From assembly GCF_036170895.1 (NCBI RefSeq), contig NZ_CP108036.1, positions 3,410,001 to 3,474,000 of the forward strand: 64,000 nucleotides of DNA, read 5' to 3'. Each line of letters starts with the position of its first letter. Within the stretch, counting starts at the first letter, position 1. Both the position numbers and the translations under genes were made by a program. The stretch comes from Streptomyces erythrochromogenes. GTDB lineage: Bacteria; Actinomycetota; Actinomycetes; Streptomycetales; Streptomycetaceae. Positions 44,354-54,778 of this stretch are shown here, piece after piece. Below the pieces are notes generated by a model. It was not told where the DNA came from and ran no database searches. It saw only the letters and a list, made by a program, of their open reading frames with translations.

Positions 44354-46060
44354 TTACAACGGAACGATGTCGGGCGCACCCAGCCGCGCCGCGTCCGCCG
44401 TCTGGTCGTCCGGCTGACGCTGCGATTCCCGCTCCGCCTGGACCCTCTTCTCGTAGTGCTCCACTTCCTTCTCGATCTGCTGCTTGTCCCACCCCAGCAC
44501 CGGCGCCATCAACTCCGCGCACTCCCGTGCCGACCGCGTCCCCCGGTCGAAGGTCTCGATCGAGATCCGCGTCCGCCGCGTCAGCACGTCGTCCAGGTGC
44601 CGCGCCCCCTCGTGCGAGGCGGCGTACGCGATCTCCGCCCGCAGGTAGTCGTCCGCCCCGGTCACCGCCTTGCCCAGTTCCGGATCGGCGACGACGAGGT
44701 CGAGCAGCTCCTCCGTCAGCGTCCCGTACCGGTTCAACAGGTGCTCCACCCGCACCACATGAAGGCCCGTCCGGGCCGCGATCCTCGCCCGGCCGTTCCA
44801 CAGGGCCCGGTACCCCTCGGCCCCCACCAGCGGCACGTCCTCCGTCACGCACGGCGCCACCCGCTGGTCCAGACCGTGCACCGCCTCGTCGACCGCGTCC
44901 TTCGCCATGACCCGGTACGTGGTGTACTTGCCGCCGGCGACCACCACCAGCCCCGGCACCGGATGCGCCACCGTGTGCTCGCGCGACAGCTTGCTCGTCG
45001 CGTCCGACTCGCCGGCCAGCAGCGGCCGCAGGCCCGCGTACACGCCCTGGACGTCGTCGCGCGTCAGCGGCACCGCCAGCACCGAGTTCACGTGTTCCAG
45101 CAGGTAGTCGATGTCCGCGCTCGACGCCGCCGGGTGGGCCTTGTCCAGGTCCCAGTCGGTGTCCGTGGTTCCCACGATCCAGTGACGGCCCCACGGGATG
45201 ACGAACAGCACCGACTTCTCGGTCCGCAGGATCAGCCCGGTCGTCGAATGGATGCGGTCCTTCGGCACGACCAGGTGGATGCCCTTCGAGGCCCGTACGT
45301 GGAACTGCCCGCGCTCCCCGATCAGTGCCTGGGTGTCGTCCGTCCACACCCCCGTGGCGTTCACGACCTGCTTCGCGCGGATCTCGTACTCGACGCCGCC
45401 CTCCACGTCCTGCACGCGCGCGCCGACCACCCGTTCGCCCTCACGCAGGAACCCGACGACCCTCGCCCGGTTGGCGCAGTGCGCCCCGTACGCGGCGGCC
45501 GTCCGCACGAGCGTCGTGACGTACCGCGCGTCGTCCATCTGGGCGTCGTAGTACTGGAGGGCGCCCACCAGGGCGTCCTTGCGCAGCGCCGGCGCCACCC
45601 GCAGGGCCTGGGTGCGCGAGAGGTGCCGGTGCACCGGCAGGCCCCGGCCGTGCCCGCTGGAGACCGACATCGCGTCGTACATCGCGACGCCCGCGCCGGC
45701 GTAGAGCCGCTCCCAGCCCTTGTGCTGCAGGGGGTACAGGAAGGGAACCGGCTTCACCAGGTGCGGGGCGAGGCGCTCCAGCAGCAGACCCCGCTCCTTC
45801 AGCGCCTCCCGCACGAGGGCGAAGTCGAGCATCTCCAGATAGCGCAGGCCGCCGTGGACGAGCTTGCTCGACCGGCTGGAGGTGCCCGAGGCCCAGTCCC
45901 GGGCCTCCACCAGGCCGGTGGTAAGGCCCCTCGTCACGGCGTCGAGCGCGGTGCCGGCGCCGACCACGCCCGCGCCGACGACCAGCACGTCCAGTTCCCG
46001 TTCGGCCATCCGGGTGAAGGCCGCGGCTCGCTGCTTCGGCCCCAGTGTCGCTGTCCTCAC
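44354..46060 (-). CDS. glpD: aerobic glycerol-3-phosphate dehydrogenase
   Basis: 568 aa from GTG 46060 with GGGAGGCAG upstream. FAD-binding VLVVGAGVVGAGTALDA begins at about residue 25, followed by the signature SGTSSRSSKLVHGGLRYLE and later WVVGTTDTDWD-like sequence (HWIVGTTDTDWDLDKAHP). The C-terminal domain has VAGGKYTTYRVMA. It oxidises glycerol 3-phosphate to dihydroxyacetone phosphate at the membrane and feeds electrons to quinone. No glycerol kinase or facilitator is next to it, so this may be a second copy outside the gyl operon. It is divergent from the nucleotide-sugar dehydrogenase gene. Confidence 0.95.
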   Translation of the reverse strand: MRTATLGPKQRAAAFTRMAERELDVLVVGAGVVGAGTALDAVTRGLTTGLVEARDWASGTSSRSSKLVHGGLRYLEMLDFALVREALKERGLLLERLAPHLVKPVPFLYPLQHKGWERLYAGAGVAMYDAMSVSSGHGRGLPVHRHLSRTQALRVAPALRKDALVGALQYYDAQMDDARYVTTLVRTAAAYGAHCANRARVVGFLREGERVVGARVQDVEGGVEYEIRAKQVVNATGVWTDDTQALIGERGQFHVRASKGIHLVVPKDRIHSTTGLILRTEKSVLFVIPWGRHWIVGTTDTDWDLDKAHPAASSADIDYLLEHVNSVLAVPLTRDDVQGVYAGLRPLLAGESDATSKLSREHTVAHPVPGLVVVAGGKYTTYRVMAKDAVDEAVHGLDQRVAPCVTEDVPLVGAEGYRALWNGRARIAARTGLHVVRVEHLLNRYGTLTEELLDLVVADPELGKAVTGADDYLRAEIAYAASHEGARHLDDVLTRRTRISIETFDRGTRSARECAELMAPVLGWDKQQIEKEVEHYEKRVQAERESQRQPDDQTADAARLGAPDIVPL

Positions 46061-46289
46061 GGCTGCCTCCCGTTGGTGCGGGTGAGATCCCGCTCGCATG
46101 CCCCCGTTTTCCGATTCTGACTTCCCGCACCCACATCAGCCACCGGCTGTGGACAACACAACGGTGGCGTTCACCCCGGAATGCAACATATCGGTCATAT
46201 ATAAGCCTAGTCTGACATTGCGCCAGCTCCCCTGTCCTCGGGAGGACTTGCGCGGCACCCCCTCATGCCAGGGAAGGGACGGCATCCCC
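46061..46289. promoter_or_regulatory. divergent promoter region of glpD and the sugar dehydrogenase gene
   Basis: The 229-bp spacer contains an AT-rich stretch at about 46185-46217 (aacatatc, tcatatataag) that likely includes promoter elements for one or both directions. No operator can be named. GGGAAGGG at 46271-46278 is the ribosome site of the rightward gene. Confidence 0.4.
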
Positions 46290-47519
46290 ATGCCCGCAGA
46301 CCTCGCCGTCATCGGACTCGGCCACCTCGGCCTCCCGCTCGCCCAGGCGGCCGTCGCCGCCGGAATCGAGACGGTCGGCTACGAAAGCGGTCCGGTCACG
46401 GACTCCACTCTCTCCGCTGCCGAGATCCGCCGCATGTCGGCGGCCGGCTTCCGGGTCACCACCAACCCCGCCGAGCTCGGCCGGGTCCGCACGGCCGTCA
46501 TCTGCGCCCCCACCCGGCTCGGCGCGGACCGCGCGCTGGACCTCTCCGCCGTGGGCGGCGCGGGCCGCGCCCTCGCGGCGCGGCTGCGCCCGCACACCAC
46601 GGTGATCCTCGAATCCGCCGCACACCCCGGCGTCACCGAGGACTACCTGCGGCCGATCCTGGAGGAGGGATCCGGACTCCGCGCCGGCCGGGACTTCCAC
46701 CTGGCCTACTCCCCCAGCCGCCTCGACCCCGGCAACCGGACCCACGGCATCTCCAACACCCCCAAGGTGATCGGCGGCCTCACCCCGGCCTGCACCGAGT
46801 CCGCGCACGCCTTCTACGCCCGCCTCACCGAGAAGGTGGTCCGGGCCCGCGGCCTGCGCGAGGCCGAGACCGTACAGCTCCTCGAAACCAACTACCGCCA
46901 CGTCAACATCGCCCTGATGAACGAGATGGCCGTGCTCTGCCACGACCTCGGCGTCGACCTGTGGGACGTCATCCGCTGCGCCGAGACCAAGCCGTACGGG
47001 TACCAGGCCTTCCGCCCCGGCCCCGGCGTCGGCGGCCACGGCGTCCCCCTCGACCCGAACTACCTCCCCCACACCACCCGCACCCCCGGACACCCGCTGC
47101 GCATGGTCGGCCTGGCGCAGGAGATCAACGACCGGATGCCGCAGTACGTCATCCAGCGCTCCGCCACCCTGCTGAACGAGCACGGCAAGTCCGCCCGCGG
47201 GGCCCGCGTCCTGCTGCTCGGCGTCACGTACAAGCCCGACCTCGCCGACCAGGAGGGCTCCCCGGCCGGCGAGATCGCCAGCCGCCTCATCGACCTCGGG
47301 GCGCTGATCAGCTACCACGACCCGTACATCACGGGCTGGCGGGTCAGGGACCAGCCGGTCCCCCGCGCCGAGTCCCTGTACGAGGCCGCGGCCAACGCCG
47401 ACCTGACGATCCTGCTCCAGCACCACCGCACCTACGACATGCAGGCCCTGGCCGTGAAGGCCCAGCTCCTCCTGGACACCCGGGGCGCCAGCCCGATCGG
47501 CGCCGCCCACCGCCTCTGA
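46290..47519 (+). CDS. UDP-sugar dehydrogenase homologue lacking catalytic Cys
   Basis: 409 aa from ATG 46290. The Rossmann start VIGLGHLGLPLAQAAVAAG and the UDP-glucose/UDP-ManNAc dehydrogenase layout are clear: AYSPSRLDPGN, LLETNYRHVNIALMNEMAVL, and LLLGVTYKPDLADQEGSPA in the C-terminal domain. The usual GGHCxxxDPxYL motif reads GVGGHGVPLDPNYL: the catalytic Cys is Gly251 (GGC at 47040-47042). K234 (ETKPYGYQAF) is kept. Without the Cys, full oxidation to an acid is not expected by the known mechanism; it may act as a simple dehydrogenase, a binding protein, or use another residue. It is followed by a small membrane protein gene. Confidence 0.88.
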   Translation: MPADLAVIGLGHLGLPLAQAAVAAGIETVGYESGPVTDSTLSAAEIRRMSAAGFRVTTNPAELGRVRTAVICAPTRLGADRALDLSAVGGAGRALAARLRPHTTVILESAAHPGVTEDYLRPILEEGSGLRAGRDFHLAYSPSRLDPGNRTHGISNTPKVIGGLTPACTESAHAFYARLTEKVVRARGLREAETVQLLETNYRHVNIALMNEMAVLCHDLGVDLWDVIRCAETKPYGYQAFRPGPGVGGHGVPLDPNYLPHTTRTPGHPLRMVGLAQEINDRMPQYVIQRSATLLNEHGKSARGARVLLLGVTYKPDLADQEGSPAGEIASRLIDLGALISYHDPYITGWRVRDQPVPRAESLYEAAANADLTILLQHHRTYDMQALAVKAQLLLDTRGASPIGAAHRL

Positions 47520-47549
47520 GCACCGCCTCATCCCTGGGGGGATTTTCCA

Positions 47550-48020
47550 ATGAGCCAGAACTTCACGCCGCCCGCGCCCGACTCCTACACGCCGGTGGCC
47601 GCCCCGGCCCCGGTCCGCACCGGCAACTTCGGCCTGGCGGTCCTCGCGGCCGTCGGCACCGCCCTCGTCGCGGGCGCCGCCTACGGCGGCATCATGAGTG
47701 CGATCTCGTTCCAGATCGGCTACCTGGCCGCCGGCGTCGGCTTCGCGGTCGCCCTCGTCGCCGTCCGCCTCGGTGGCCGCAACCCCGTCCTCCCGGTCCT
47801 GAGCGCCGTGCTGACGCTCGCCGGCGTGTACGTCGGCTACCTCCTGGACATGGCCCTCGCCGTGTCCGAGCACGAAGGGATTCCGGTCTCCGAACTGCTC
47901 ACCACCGAGCTCGTGAACCTGAACCGGTTCTACATCGACAACATCGACCCGATCTCGATCCTGTTCTACGCGATCGGCGCATACGCCGCCTTCCAGACGG
48001 CCCGCAAGTCCGCCAACTGA
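47550..48020 (+). CDS. small membrane protein
   Basis: 156 aa from ATG 47550 with GGGGGG upstream. A Pro-rich soluble N-terminus (PPAPDSYTPVAAPAP) is followed by four hydrophobic segments, including FGLAVLAAVGTALVAGAAYG and VGFAVALVAVRL. No catalytic motif is seen. It starts 30 bp after the sugar dehydrogenase stop, so the two are probably co-transcribed. The function is unknown. Confidence 0.82.
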   Translation: MSQNFTPPAPDSYTPVAAPAPVRTGNFGLAVLAAVGTALVAGAAYGGIMSAISFQIGYLAAGVGFAVALVAVRLGGRNPVLPVLSAVLTLAGVYVGYLLDMALAVSEHEGIPVSELLTTELVNLNRFYIDNIDPISILFYAIGAYAAFQTARKSAN

Positions 48021-48107
48021 CGCATCGGCCGCCGACGGGACGCTGAGCAGGCACGATCGGTCCGCCGAGGAGCCGCAATCCCGGTCGACGGGATCCGCGC
48101 CGGTCCA

Positions 48108-48113
48108 TATGAT
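48108..48113 (+). promoter_or_regulatory. -10 element for a leaderless transcript
   Basis: TATGAT lies 6 nt before GTG 48120, and TCGACG is 17 bp further upstream, placing the transcript start at the start codon. No ribosome site precedes the gene, which supports a leaderless mRNA. Confidence 0.5.
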
Positions 48114-48119
48114 CCGCGC

Positions 48120-49088
48120 GTGCCCGCTCATACCCCGCCCGGTCGGCCCGTGTTCGAACCCGCCGACCGCATACCCGCCCTCGCCGCCCTGCGCTCCGCC
48201 GTCCAACGCCAGGACTGGACCGCCGTCGCCGCGGCCTTCGACGGACTCGACGACGAGGACGACCGGGCCCTCGCCTGCCGGGTCGTCGCCGAACGGAGCG
48301 GCTCCGAGGCCTTCCTGCGACAGGCCGCGGAGCGCTTCCCGCGCGATCCGCTGCCCCGGAGCCTGCTCGCCGACCGGCTGGTCCAGATCGGCTGGGGCAT
48401 CCGTACCGCCCACCGGGCCCAGCACGTCTCCAGGCAGCAGTTCGACGAGTTCCACGCCCACCTGCGGCGAGCCGAGATCCTGCTGATCGACGTCTGCGCC
48501 GAGCACCCGCGGTACGCGCTGGCCTGGTACCTCCGGGTCATCACCTCGCGCGGCCTCCAACTGGGCGCGGGCGAGACCCGCCGCCGCTACGACCGGCTCG
48601 CCGAGCACCACCCGCACCACTTCGGCGGCCAGTCGCAGCTGCTCCAGCAGATCTGCCCCAAGTGGGGCGGCAGCTGGGAGGCCGCGCACGGCTTCGCCCA
48701 GGAGTGCGCCGCGAACGCACCGGACGGCAGCCCGAACGGCGCCCTGGTCGCCATCGCGCAGATGGAGAACCACCTGGAGATCGCGGAGAAGAGCGGCACA
48801 GGCGCCGCTGCCGCGTACCTGCGCGAGCACGACCACCACACCCGGCTGCTCGAAGCGGCCACCCGGTCCGCCCTCCACCCCGCCTCCCGGGCCGACGCCT
48901 TCCGTACCGTCGACGCCCACAGCGCCTTCGCCGCCGCGCACAGCGCCGCCGGCCGGCACGCCGCGGCGGCCCCGCACTTCCGCGCCCTCGGCGACCGCGC
49001 GAGCGAGTTCCCGTGGGGCTACCTCGGGTCCGGCGACCACGAGGCCGAGTTCGTACGCCACCGCAAGACCGCCCTGGCGAAGGGCTGA
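48120..49088 (+). CDS. TPR-like helical protein (DUF4034-like)
   Basis: 322 aa from GTG 48120. The sequence is a series of Ala/Leu-rich helices such as IPALAALRSAVQRQDWTAVA, FLRQAAERFPRDPLPRSLLA and ILLIDVCAEHPRYALAWYLR, similar to proteins annotated as DUF4034 in Streptomyces. No signal peptide or membrane span is visible, so it is likely a cytosolic scaffold. The next gene begins 11 bp after its stop, suggesting co-transcription with the M16-like peptidase. The function is unknown. Confidence 0.78.
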   Translation: MPAHTPPGRPVFEPADRIPALAALRSAVQRQDWTAVAAAFDGLDDEDDRALACRVVAERSGSEAFLRQAAERFPRDPLPRSLLADRLVQIGWGIRTAHRAQHVSRQQFDEFHAHLRRAEILLIDVCAEHPRYALAWYLRVITSRGLQLGAGETRRRYDRLAEHHPHHFGGQSQLLQQICPKWGGSWEAAHGFAQECAANAPDGSPNGALVAIAQMENHLEIAEKSGTGAAAAYLREHDHHTRLLEAATRSALHPASRADAFRTVDAHSAFAAAHSAAGRHAAAAPHFRALGDRASEFPWGYLGSGDHEAEFVRHRKTALAKG

Positions 49089-49099
49089 GGACCACGGAG

Positions 49100-50836
49100 A
49101 TGGACATCGACACCACCACGGCGCCCACCGCCACGACCGACACGGACGGGCTCACCACGACCACCGTCGACGGCGTGCGCACCCTGCTGGCGCCCCGCTC
49201 CGGCCCCGTCACCGCGGGCCTCCTCTTCCGCGTGGGCCGCGCCGACGAGACCCTCGCCACCAGCGGGATCACCCACCTCGTCGAACACCTCGCCCTGCAC
49301 CGGCACGGTCTGAGCGACCTCCACTACAACGGCGCGACCGCCGCCGCGCACACCCTCTTCGCCGTCACCGGCACCGCCTCCGAAGTGGTCGAGTACCTGA
49401 ACGGGGTCTGCGCGGCCCTGCGCGACCTGCCGGTGGACCGGCTGGAGACCGAGAAGGAGATACTCCGCACGGAGGCCGCCGGCCGCGGCCGCGGACCCGG
49501 GCACGGCATGGACCTGTGGCGCTACGGCGCCCGCTCCTACGGCCTCGTCGACTACGCCGAGACGGGCCTGCCCGCCATCACCGCCGAGGACGTCCGCGAC
49601 TGGGCCCGGACCCGGTTCACCGCCGAGAACGCGGTCCTGTGGATGACCACCGACACCCTCCCCGAGGGCCTGGACCTGACCCTCCCCGCCGGCGAGTGGC
49701 TCCGCGCCCCCGAGCCGACCTCGGCCCTGCCCACCACCCCGGCCTATTTCCACGGCGACGCGGGCGGAGTCGTGCTCACCTCGGTCCTGCCCCGGTCGAC
49801 CGCGGCACGCCTGTTCGCCGAGGTCCTCGGCAAGGAGCTCTTCCGGGAGCTGCGCCAGAAGGGCGGCTACTCCTACACCGCCGCCGCCGAGTACCACCCG
49901 CGCGACACCGACCACGCCACCGTCACCGCCTACGCCGACGCCCTCCCGGCCAAGCAGGACGCACTGGTCGGCGCCTTCGTCGACGTCCTCGCGAAACTGC
50001 GGGCCGGCCGGATCGAACAGGCCGACCTGGACTCCGTACGGGCCTCCGCCCTGGCGCAGTTCGACAGCCCGGAGCTCGCCGCGGCGATGCTTCCGGGCAC
50101 TGCCATGAACCTCCTGATGCGCCACCGCCACCTGGCCGTCGCCGGGGCGCGGGCCGAGATCGAGGCGGTCACCGTCGAGGACCTCCACCGCGTCGCACGG
50201 GAGCTGTGGGCGGACGCCCTCATGCAGGTGCCGGGCCGGGGCGTGGACTGGGCCGGCCTGACCGCCGCGCCCACCGCCTCGCCGGAGATCGTCAGCGGCC
50301 GGCGCCACTCCGCCGTGGAGGACGCGAGGGTCGCCCTGCTCGTCGCGAAGGACGGGATCAGTCTCGTCACGCCGAACGACCAGGTGACCGTGCGGTACGC
50401 CGACTGCGCCCTCCTGCAGGTCTTCCCGGACGGCGCCCGCCACCTCGTCGGCAACGACGGCTTCAGCATCACCGTCGAGCCGACGCTGTACCGCCTGACG
50501 TCCGACGCGCTCGCTCCGCTCGACGCCGGCGTTCCGCCCGCCTCGGTGGTCCGTATGCCGCCGCGCGACCCCGCCCGGATCCCGGAGCCGCCGAAGCCCG
50601 CGAAAGCGCCCGTCCGGCGCGCCTGGTTCACCGCTCTGCTGTGGATCCTCGGCATCCCGGCGATGCTGTCGGGCGGCGTGACCGCTCTGAGCGCGCTCCT
50701 CGTGACCCGGATGTACAGCGGGGAGGAGATCCCCCAGGAGTACGCCACGGTCCTGCTCGCCGGCATCATCGTCTCGGCGATGCTGCTGACGCCCTGGGGC
50801 ATCTGCCTGCGGCGCCGCAGACAGGGCCTGAGCTGA
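49100..50836 (+). CDS. M16-family metallopeptidase-like protein with C-terminal membrane helices
   Basis: 578 aa from ATG 49100 with ACGGAG upstream. The inverted zinc motif HLVEH (residues 59-63) is intact, and candidate third ligands lie in ETEKEILRTEAAG around 117-125. A second M16-like half has RELRQKGGYSYTAAAEY, the usual RxxxGxxY substrate-binding motif. The C-terminus has two membrane helices (WFTALLWILGIPAMLSGGVT, YATVLLAGIIVSAMLLTPWG) and a basic tail. Most M16 enzymes are soluble, so membrane anchoring with an inner-facing domain is unusual. It follows the TPR-like gene. Confidence 0.85.
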   Translation: MDIDTTTAPTATTDTDGLTTTTVDGVRTLLAPRSGPVTAGLLFRVGRADETLATSGITHLVEHLALHRHGLSDLHYNGATAAAHTLFAVTGTASEVVEYLNGVCAALRDLPVDRLETEKEILRTEAAGRGRGPGHGMDLWRYGARSYGLVDYAETGLPAITAEDVRDWARTRFTAENAVLWMTTDTLPEGLDLTLPAGEWLRAPEPTSALPTTPAYFHGDAGGVVLTSVLPRSTAARLFAEVLGKELFRELRQKGGYSYTAAAEYHPRDTDHATVTAYADALPAKQDALVGAFVDVLAKLRAGRIEQADLDSVRASALAQFDSPELAAAMLPGTAMNLLMRHRHLAVAGARAEIEAVTVEDLHRVARELWADALMQVPGRGVDWAGLTAAPTASPEIVSGRRHSAVEDARVALLVAKDGISLVTPNDQVTVRYADCALLQVFPDGARHLVGNDGFSITVEPTLYRLTSDALAPLDAGVPPASVVRMPPRDPARIPEPPKPAKAPVRRAWFTALLWILGIPAMLSGGVTALSALLVTRMYSGEEIPQEYATVLLAGIIVSAMLLTPWGICLRRRRQGLS

Positions 50837-50880
50837 CGCCGGAGGGCCGGCACCCCGAGCGGGGTGCCGGCCCTCCGGCG
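50837..50880. terminator. bidirectional terminator
   Basis: A perfect 20-bp stem with a GAGC loop lies between the convergent M16 and guaB3 genes. Confidence 0.9.
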
Positions 50881-50895
50881 TACGTGGTGGGACCG

Positions 50896-52020
50896 TCAGC
50901 GGCTGTGCTGGGAGTCCGCGACCGTGACCTCGACCCGCTGGAACTCCTTGAGCTCGCTGTAGCCGGTGGTGGCCATCGAACGGCGCAGCGCGCCGAAGAT
51001 GTTCATCGAGCCGTCCGGGCTGTGCGAGGGACCGGTGAGGATCTCCTCGGTGGTGCCGACGGTGCCCAGGTCGACCTTCTTGCCGCGCGGCACGTCCTCG
51101 TGGACGGCCTCCATGCCCCAGTGGTTGCCCTTGCCGGGCGCGTCCGTGGCGCGGGCCAGCGGGGAGCCCATCATCACGGCGTCGGCGCCGCAGGCCACGG
51201 CCTTCGGGATGTCGCCCGACCAGCCCACGCCGCCGTCGGCGATGACGTGGACGTAGCGGCCGCCGGACTCGTCCATGTAGTCGCGGCGGGCCGCGGCCAC
51301 GTCCGCGACGGCGGTCGCCATCGGGACCTGGATGCCGAGCACGTTGCGCGTGGTGTGCGCGGCGCCGCCGCCGAAGCCGACCAGCACGCCCGCGGCGCCG
51401 GTGCGCATCAGGTGCAGGGCCGCGGTGTAGGTGGCGCAGCCGCCGACGATGACCGGGACGTCGAGCTCGTAGATGAACTGCTTGAGGTTCAGCGGCTCGG
51501 CGGCGCCGGAGACGTGCTCGGCGGAGACGGTGGTGCCGCGGATGACGAAGATGTCCACGCCCGCGTCGACGACGGCCTTGGAGAACTCGGCGGTGCGCTG
51601 CGGGGAGAGCGCGGCGGCGGTGACGACGCCCGAGTCGCGCACCTCCTTGATGCGCTGCCGGATCAGGTCGGCCTGGATCGGCGCGGAGTAGATCTCCTGG
51701 AGGCGGCGGGTGGCCGACTCCTCGTCCAGCTCCGCGATCTCGTCGAGCAGCGGCTGCGGGTCCTCGTAGCGGGTCCACAGGCCTTCGAGGTTCAGCACGC
51801 CGAGGCCGCCGAGCTCACCGATGCGGATGGCGGTCTGCGGGGAGACGACCGAGTCCATGGGGGCGGCCAGGAAGGGGAGCTCGAAGCGGTACGCGTCGAT
51901 CTGCCAGGCGATCGAGACCTCCTTCGGGTCCCGGGTACGCCGGCTCGGGACGATGGCGATGTCGTCGAACGCGTACGCCCTGCGGCCGCGCTTGCCGCGC
52001 CCGATCTCGATCTCAGTCAC
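50896..52020 (-). CDS. guaB3: IMPDH-family protein GuaB3
   Basis: 374 aa from GTG 52020, with GAGGAAAGG upstream. It is an IMP dehydrogenase/GMP reductase barrel without CBS domains: GRRAYAFDDIAIVPSRRTRD at the N-terminus, APMDSVVSPQTAIRIGELGG, and ADGGVGWSGDIPKAVACGAD for phosphate binding. The classical catalytic loop with GxGSxCTTR is not present in recognisable form; the matching region reads GGGAAHTTRNVLGI. This is typical of actinobacterial GuaB3, which has been described as having GMP reductase-like rather than IMPDH activity. It lies next to guaB as in mycobacteria. Confidence 0.92.
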   Translation of the reverse strand: MTEIEIGRGKRGRRAYAFDDIAIVPSRRTRDPKEVSIAWQIDAYRFELPFLAAPMDSVVSPQTAIRIGELGGLGVLNLEGLWTRYEDPQPLLDEIAELDEESATRRLQEIYSAPIQADLIRQRIKEVRDSGVVTAAALSPQRTAEFSKAVVDAGVDIFVIRGTTVSAEHVSGAAEPLNLKQFIYELDVPVIVGGCATYTAALHLMRTGAAGVLVGFGGGAAHTTRNVLGIQVPMATAVADVAAARRDYMDESGGRYVHVIADGGVGWSGDIPKAVACGADAVMMGSPLARATDAPGKGNHWGMEAVHEDVPRGKKVDLGTVGTTEEILTGPSHSPDGSMNIFGALRRSMATTGYSELKEFQRVEVTVADSQHSR

Positions 52021-52111
52021 GTGTGGTGGCCTTTCCTCTGGGTCTGCCCGTCCAGTATCCCCGAACCCCGGCGGGCCGCGTTCCGGTGACCGCTGTACGG
52101 ACGTCATGCGA

Positions 52112-52144
52112 GAGGGGCGGACCCGGTGACCCGGTCCGCCCCTC
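52112..52144 (-). terminator. guaB terminator
   Basis: A perfect 12-bp stem (52112-52123 with 52133-52144) and 9-nt loop follow the guaB stop in the direction of transcription, before the guaB3 start. It makes guaB3 at least partly independent. Confidence 0.78.
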
Positions 52145-52159
52145 CGCGCCCGCGCCTGC

Positions 52160-53761
<1,602 letters not shown>

Positions 53762-53773
53762 CTACGGGTGTGC

Positions 53774-54496
53774 CTACTGCTCAGCGAGCGCACGGAGCCG
53801 GCTGAGGGCCCGGTGCTGGGCCACGCGCACGGCTCCGGGAGACATCCCGAGCATCTGGCCGGTCTCCTCCGCGGTCAGCCCGACGGCCACCCGCAGTACG
53901 AGGAGTTCGCGCTGGTTCTCCGGAAGGTTCGCCAGCAGCTTCTTGGCCCAGGCGGCGTCGCTGCTGAGCAGCGCGCGCTCTTCCGGGCCCAGCGAGTCGT
54001 CCGGCCGCTCGGGCATCTCGTCCGACGGCACGGCCGTGCTGCCCGGGTGCCTCATGGCGGCCCGCTGCAGGTCGGCGACCTTGTGCGCGGCGATGGCGAA
54101 GACGAAGGCCTCGAAGGGCCGACCGGTGTCCCGGTAGCGCGGCAGCGCCATCAGGACGGCGACGCAGACCTCCTGCGCCAGGTCCTCCACGAAGTGGCGG
54201 GCGTCACCCGGGAGCCGGGACAGCCGGGTGCGGCAGTAGCGGATCGCCAGGGGGTGCACGAAGGCGAGCAGGTCGTGCGTGGCCTGCTCGTCACCCTCCA
54301 CCGCCCGGCGTACGAGCGCGCTGACGCCTCCGGCACTGCCGCCTCCGGCGGCGCCGGTGGGGCCTGTGGCCGCAGGGGACCCCAGGGCCTCGTCGTCGCG
54401 CATCAGTCCATGGTGCCTTGGCGCCGGAGCATCCGCGGCACCGTGGCCCTTGTTGTGCGTCGAAGCGTTATGAGCGGGTGCGCCGGAACTCTTCAT
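53774..54496 (-). CDS. shbA: ECF sigma factor ShbA
   Basis: 240 aa from ATG 54496, which has a strong GGGGAGGG site; ATG 54403 (MRDDEALG) is a shorter alternative without one. Region 2 reads [20 protein letters not shown] and [20 protein letters not shown]; region 4 reads [20 protein letters not shown] then [18 protein letters not shown]. It matches the SigD/ShbA group; in S. griseus ShbA is the sigma factor that transcribes hrdB, the principal sigma gene. Position between guaB and bldM agrees. The first 40 residues are low-complexity. No anti-sigma gene is adjacent. Confidence 0.9.
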   Translation of the reverse strand: MKSSGAPAHNASTHNKGHGAADAPAPRHHGLMRDDEALGSPAATGPTGAAGGGSAGGVSALVRRAVEGDEQATHDLLAFVHPLAIRYCRTRLSRLPGDARHFVEDLAQEVCVAVLMALPRYRDTGRPFEAFVFAIAAHKVADLQRAAMRHPGSTAVPSDEMPERPDDSLGPEERALLSSDAAWAKKLLANLPENQRELLVLRVAVGLTAEETGQMLGMSPGAVRVAQHRALSRLRALAEQ

Positions 54497-54778
54497 CTGC
54501 GCCCTCCCCTCCCGCTCGGCCGAATAGTCCCCGAGAGACTCCACACCCTCAAGGATGCGGCATCGCGCACGAAGCGAGACGTCCCCCGGATTGTGCCCCG
54601 CCAACCCCCGGGTGCGCACCGGGTACGGCGGGACAGGGCTACCGCGACGAGAAGAGGCGCCGGGAGGCGCCGGGCGACGGCAAGAGCGGCGCGCCGCCCC
54701 GTCCACCGGTGGCGGACGGGACCGCTCTCGACGATCCGCGGTCTGCGGCGGACCGGGCCGGGCCCGGCCGCTGCCGGG

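Noticed and set aside
41658..45347. A single very long leftward frame through the third kinase into glpD
   Set aside because: The upstream part is a high-GC antisense shadow of glpD; the real start ATG 44192 has a good ribosome site.
54756..54769. 14-bp GGCCGGGCCCGGCC palindrome after bldM as a terminator
   Set aside because: The symmetry leaves no loop, so it cannot form a stable full hairpin, and such G/C palindromes are common by chance here.
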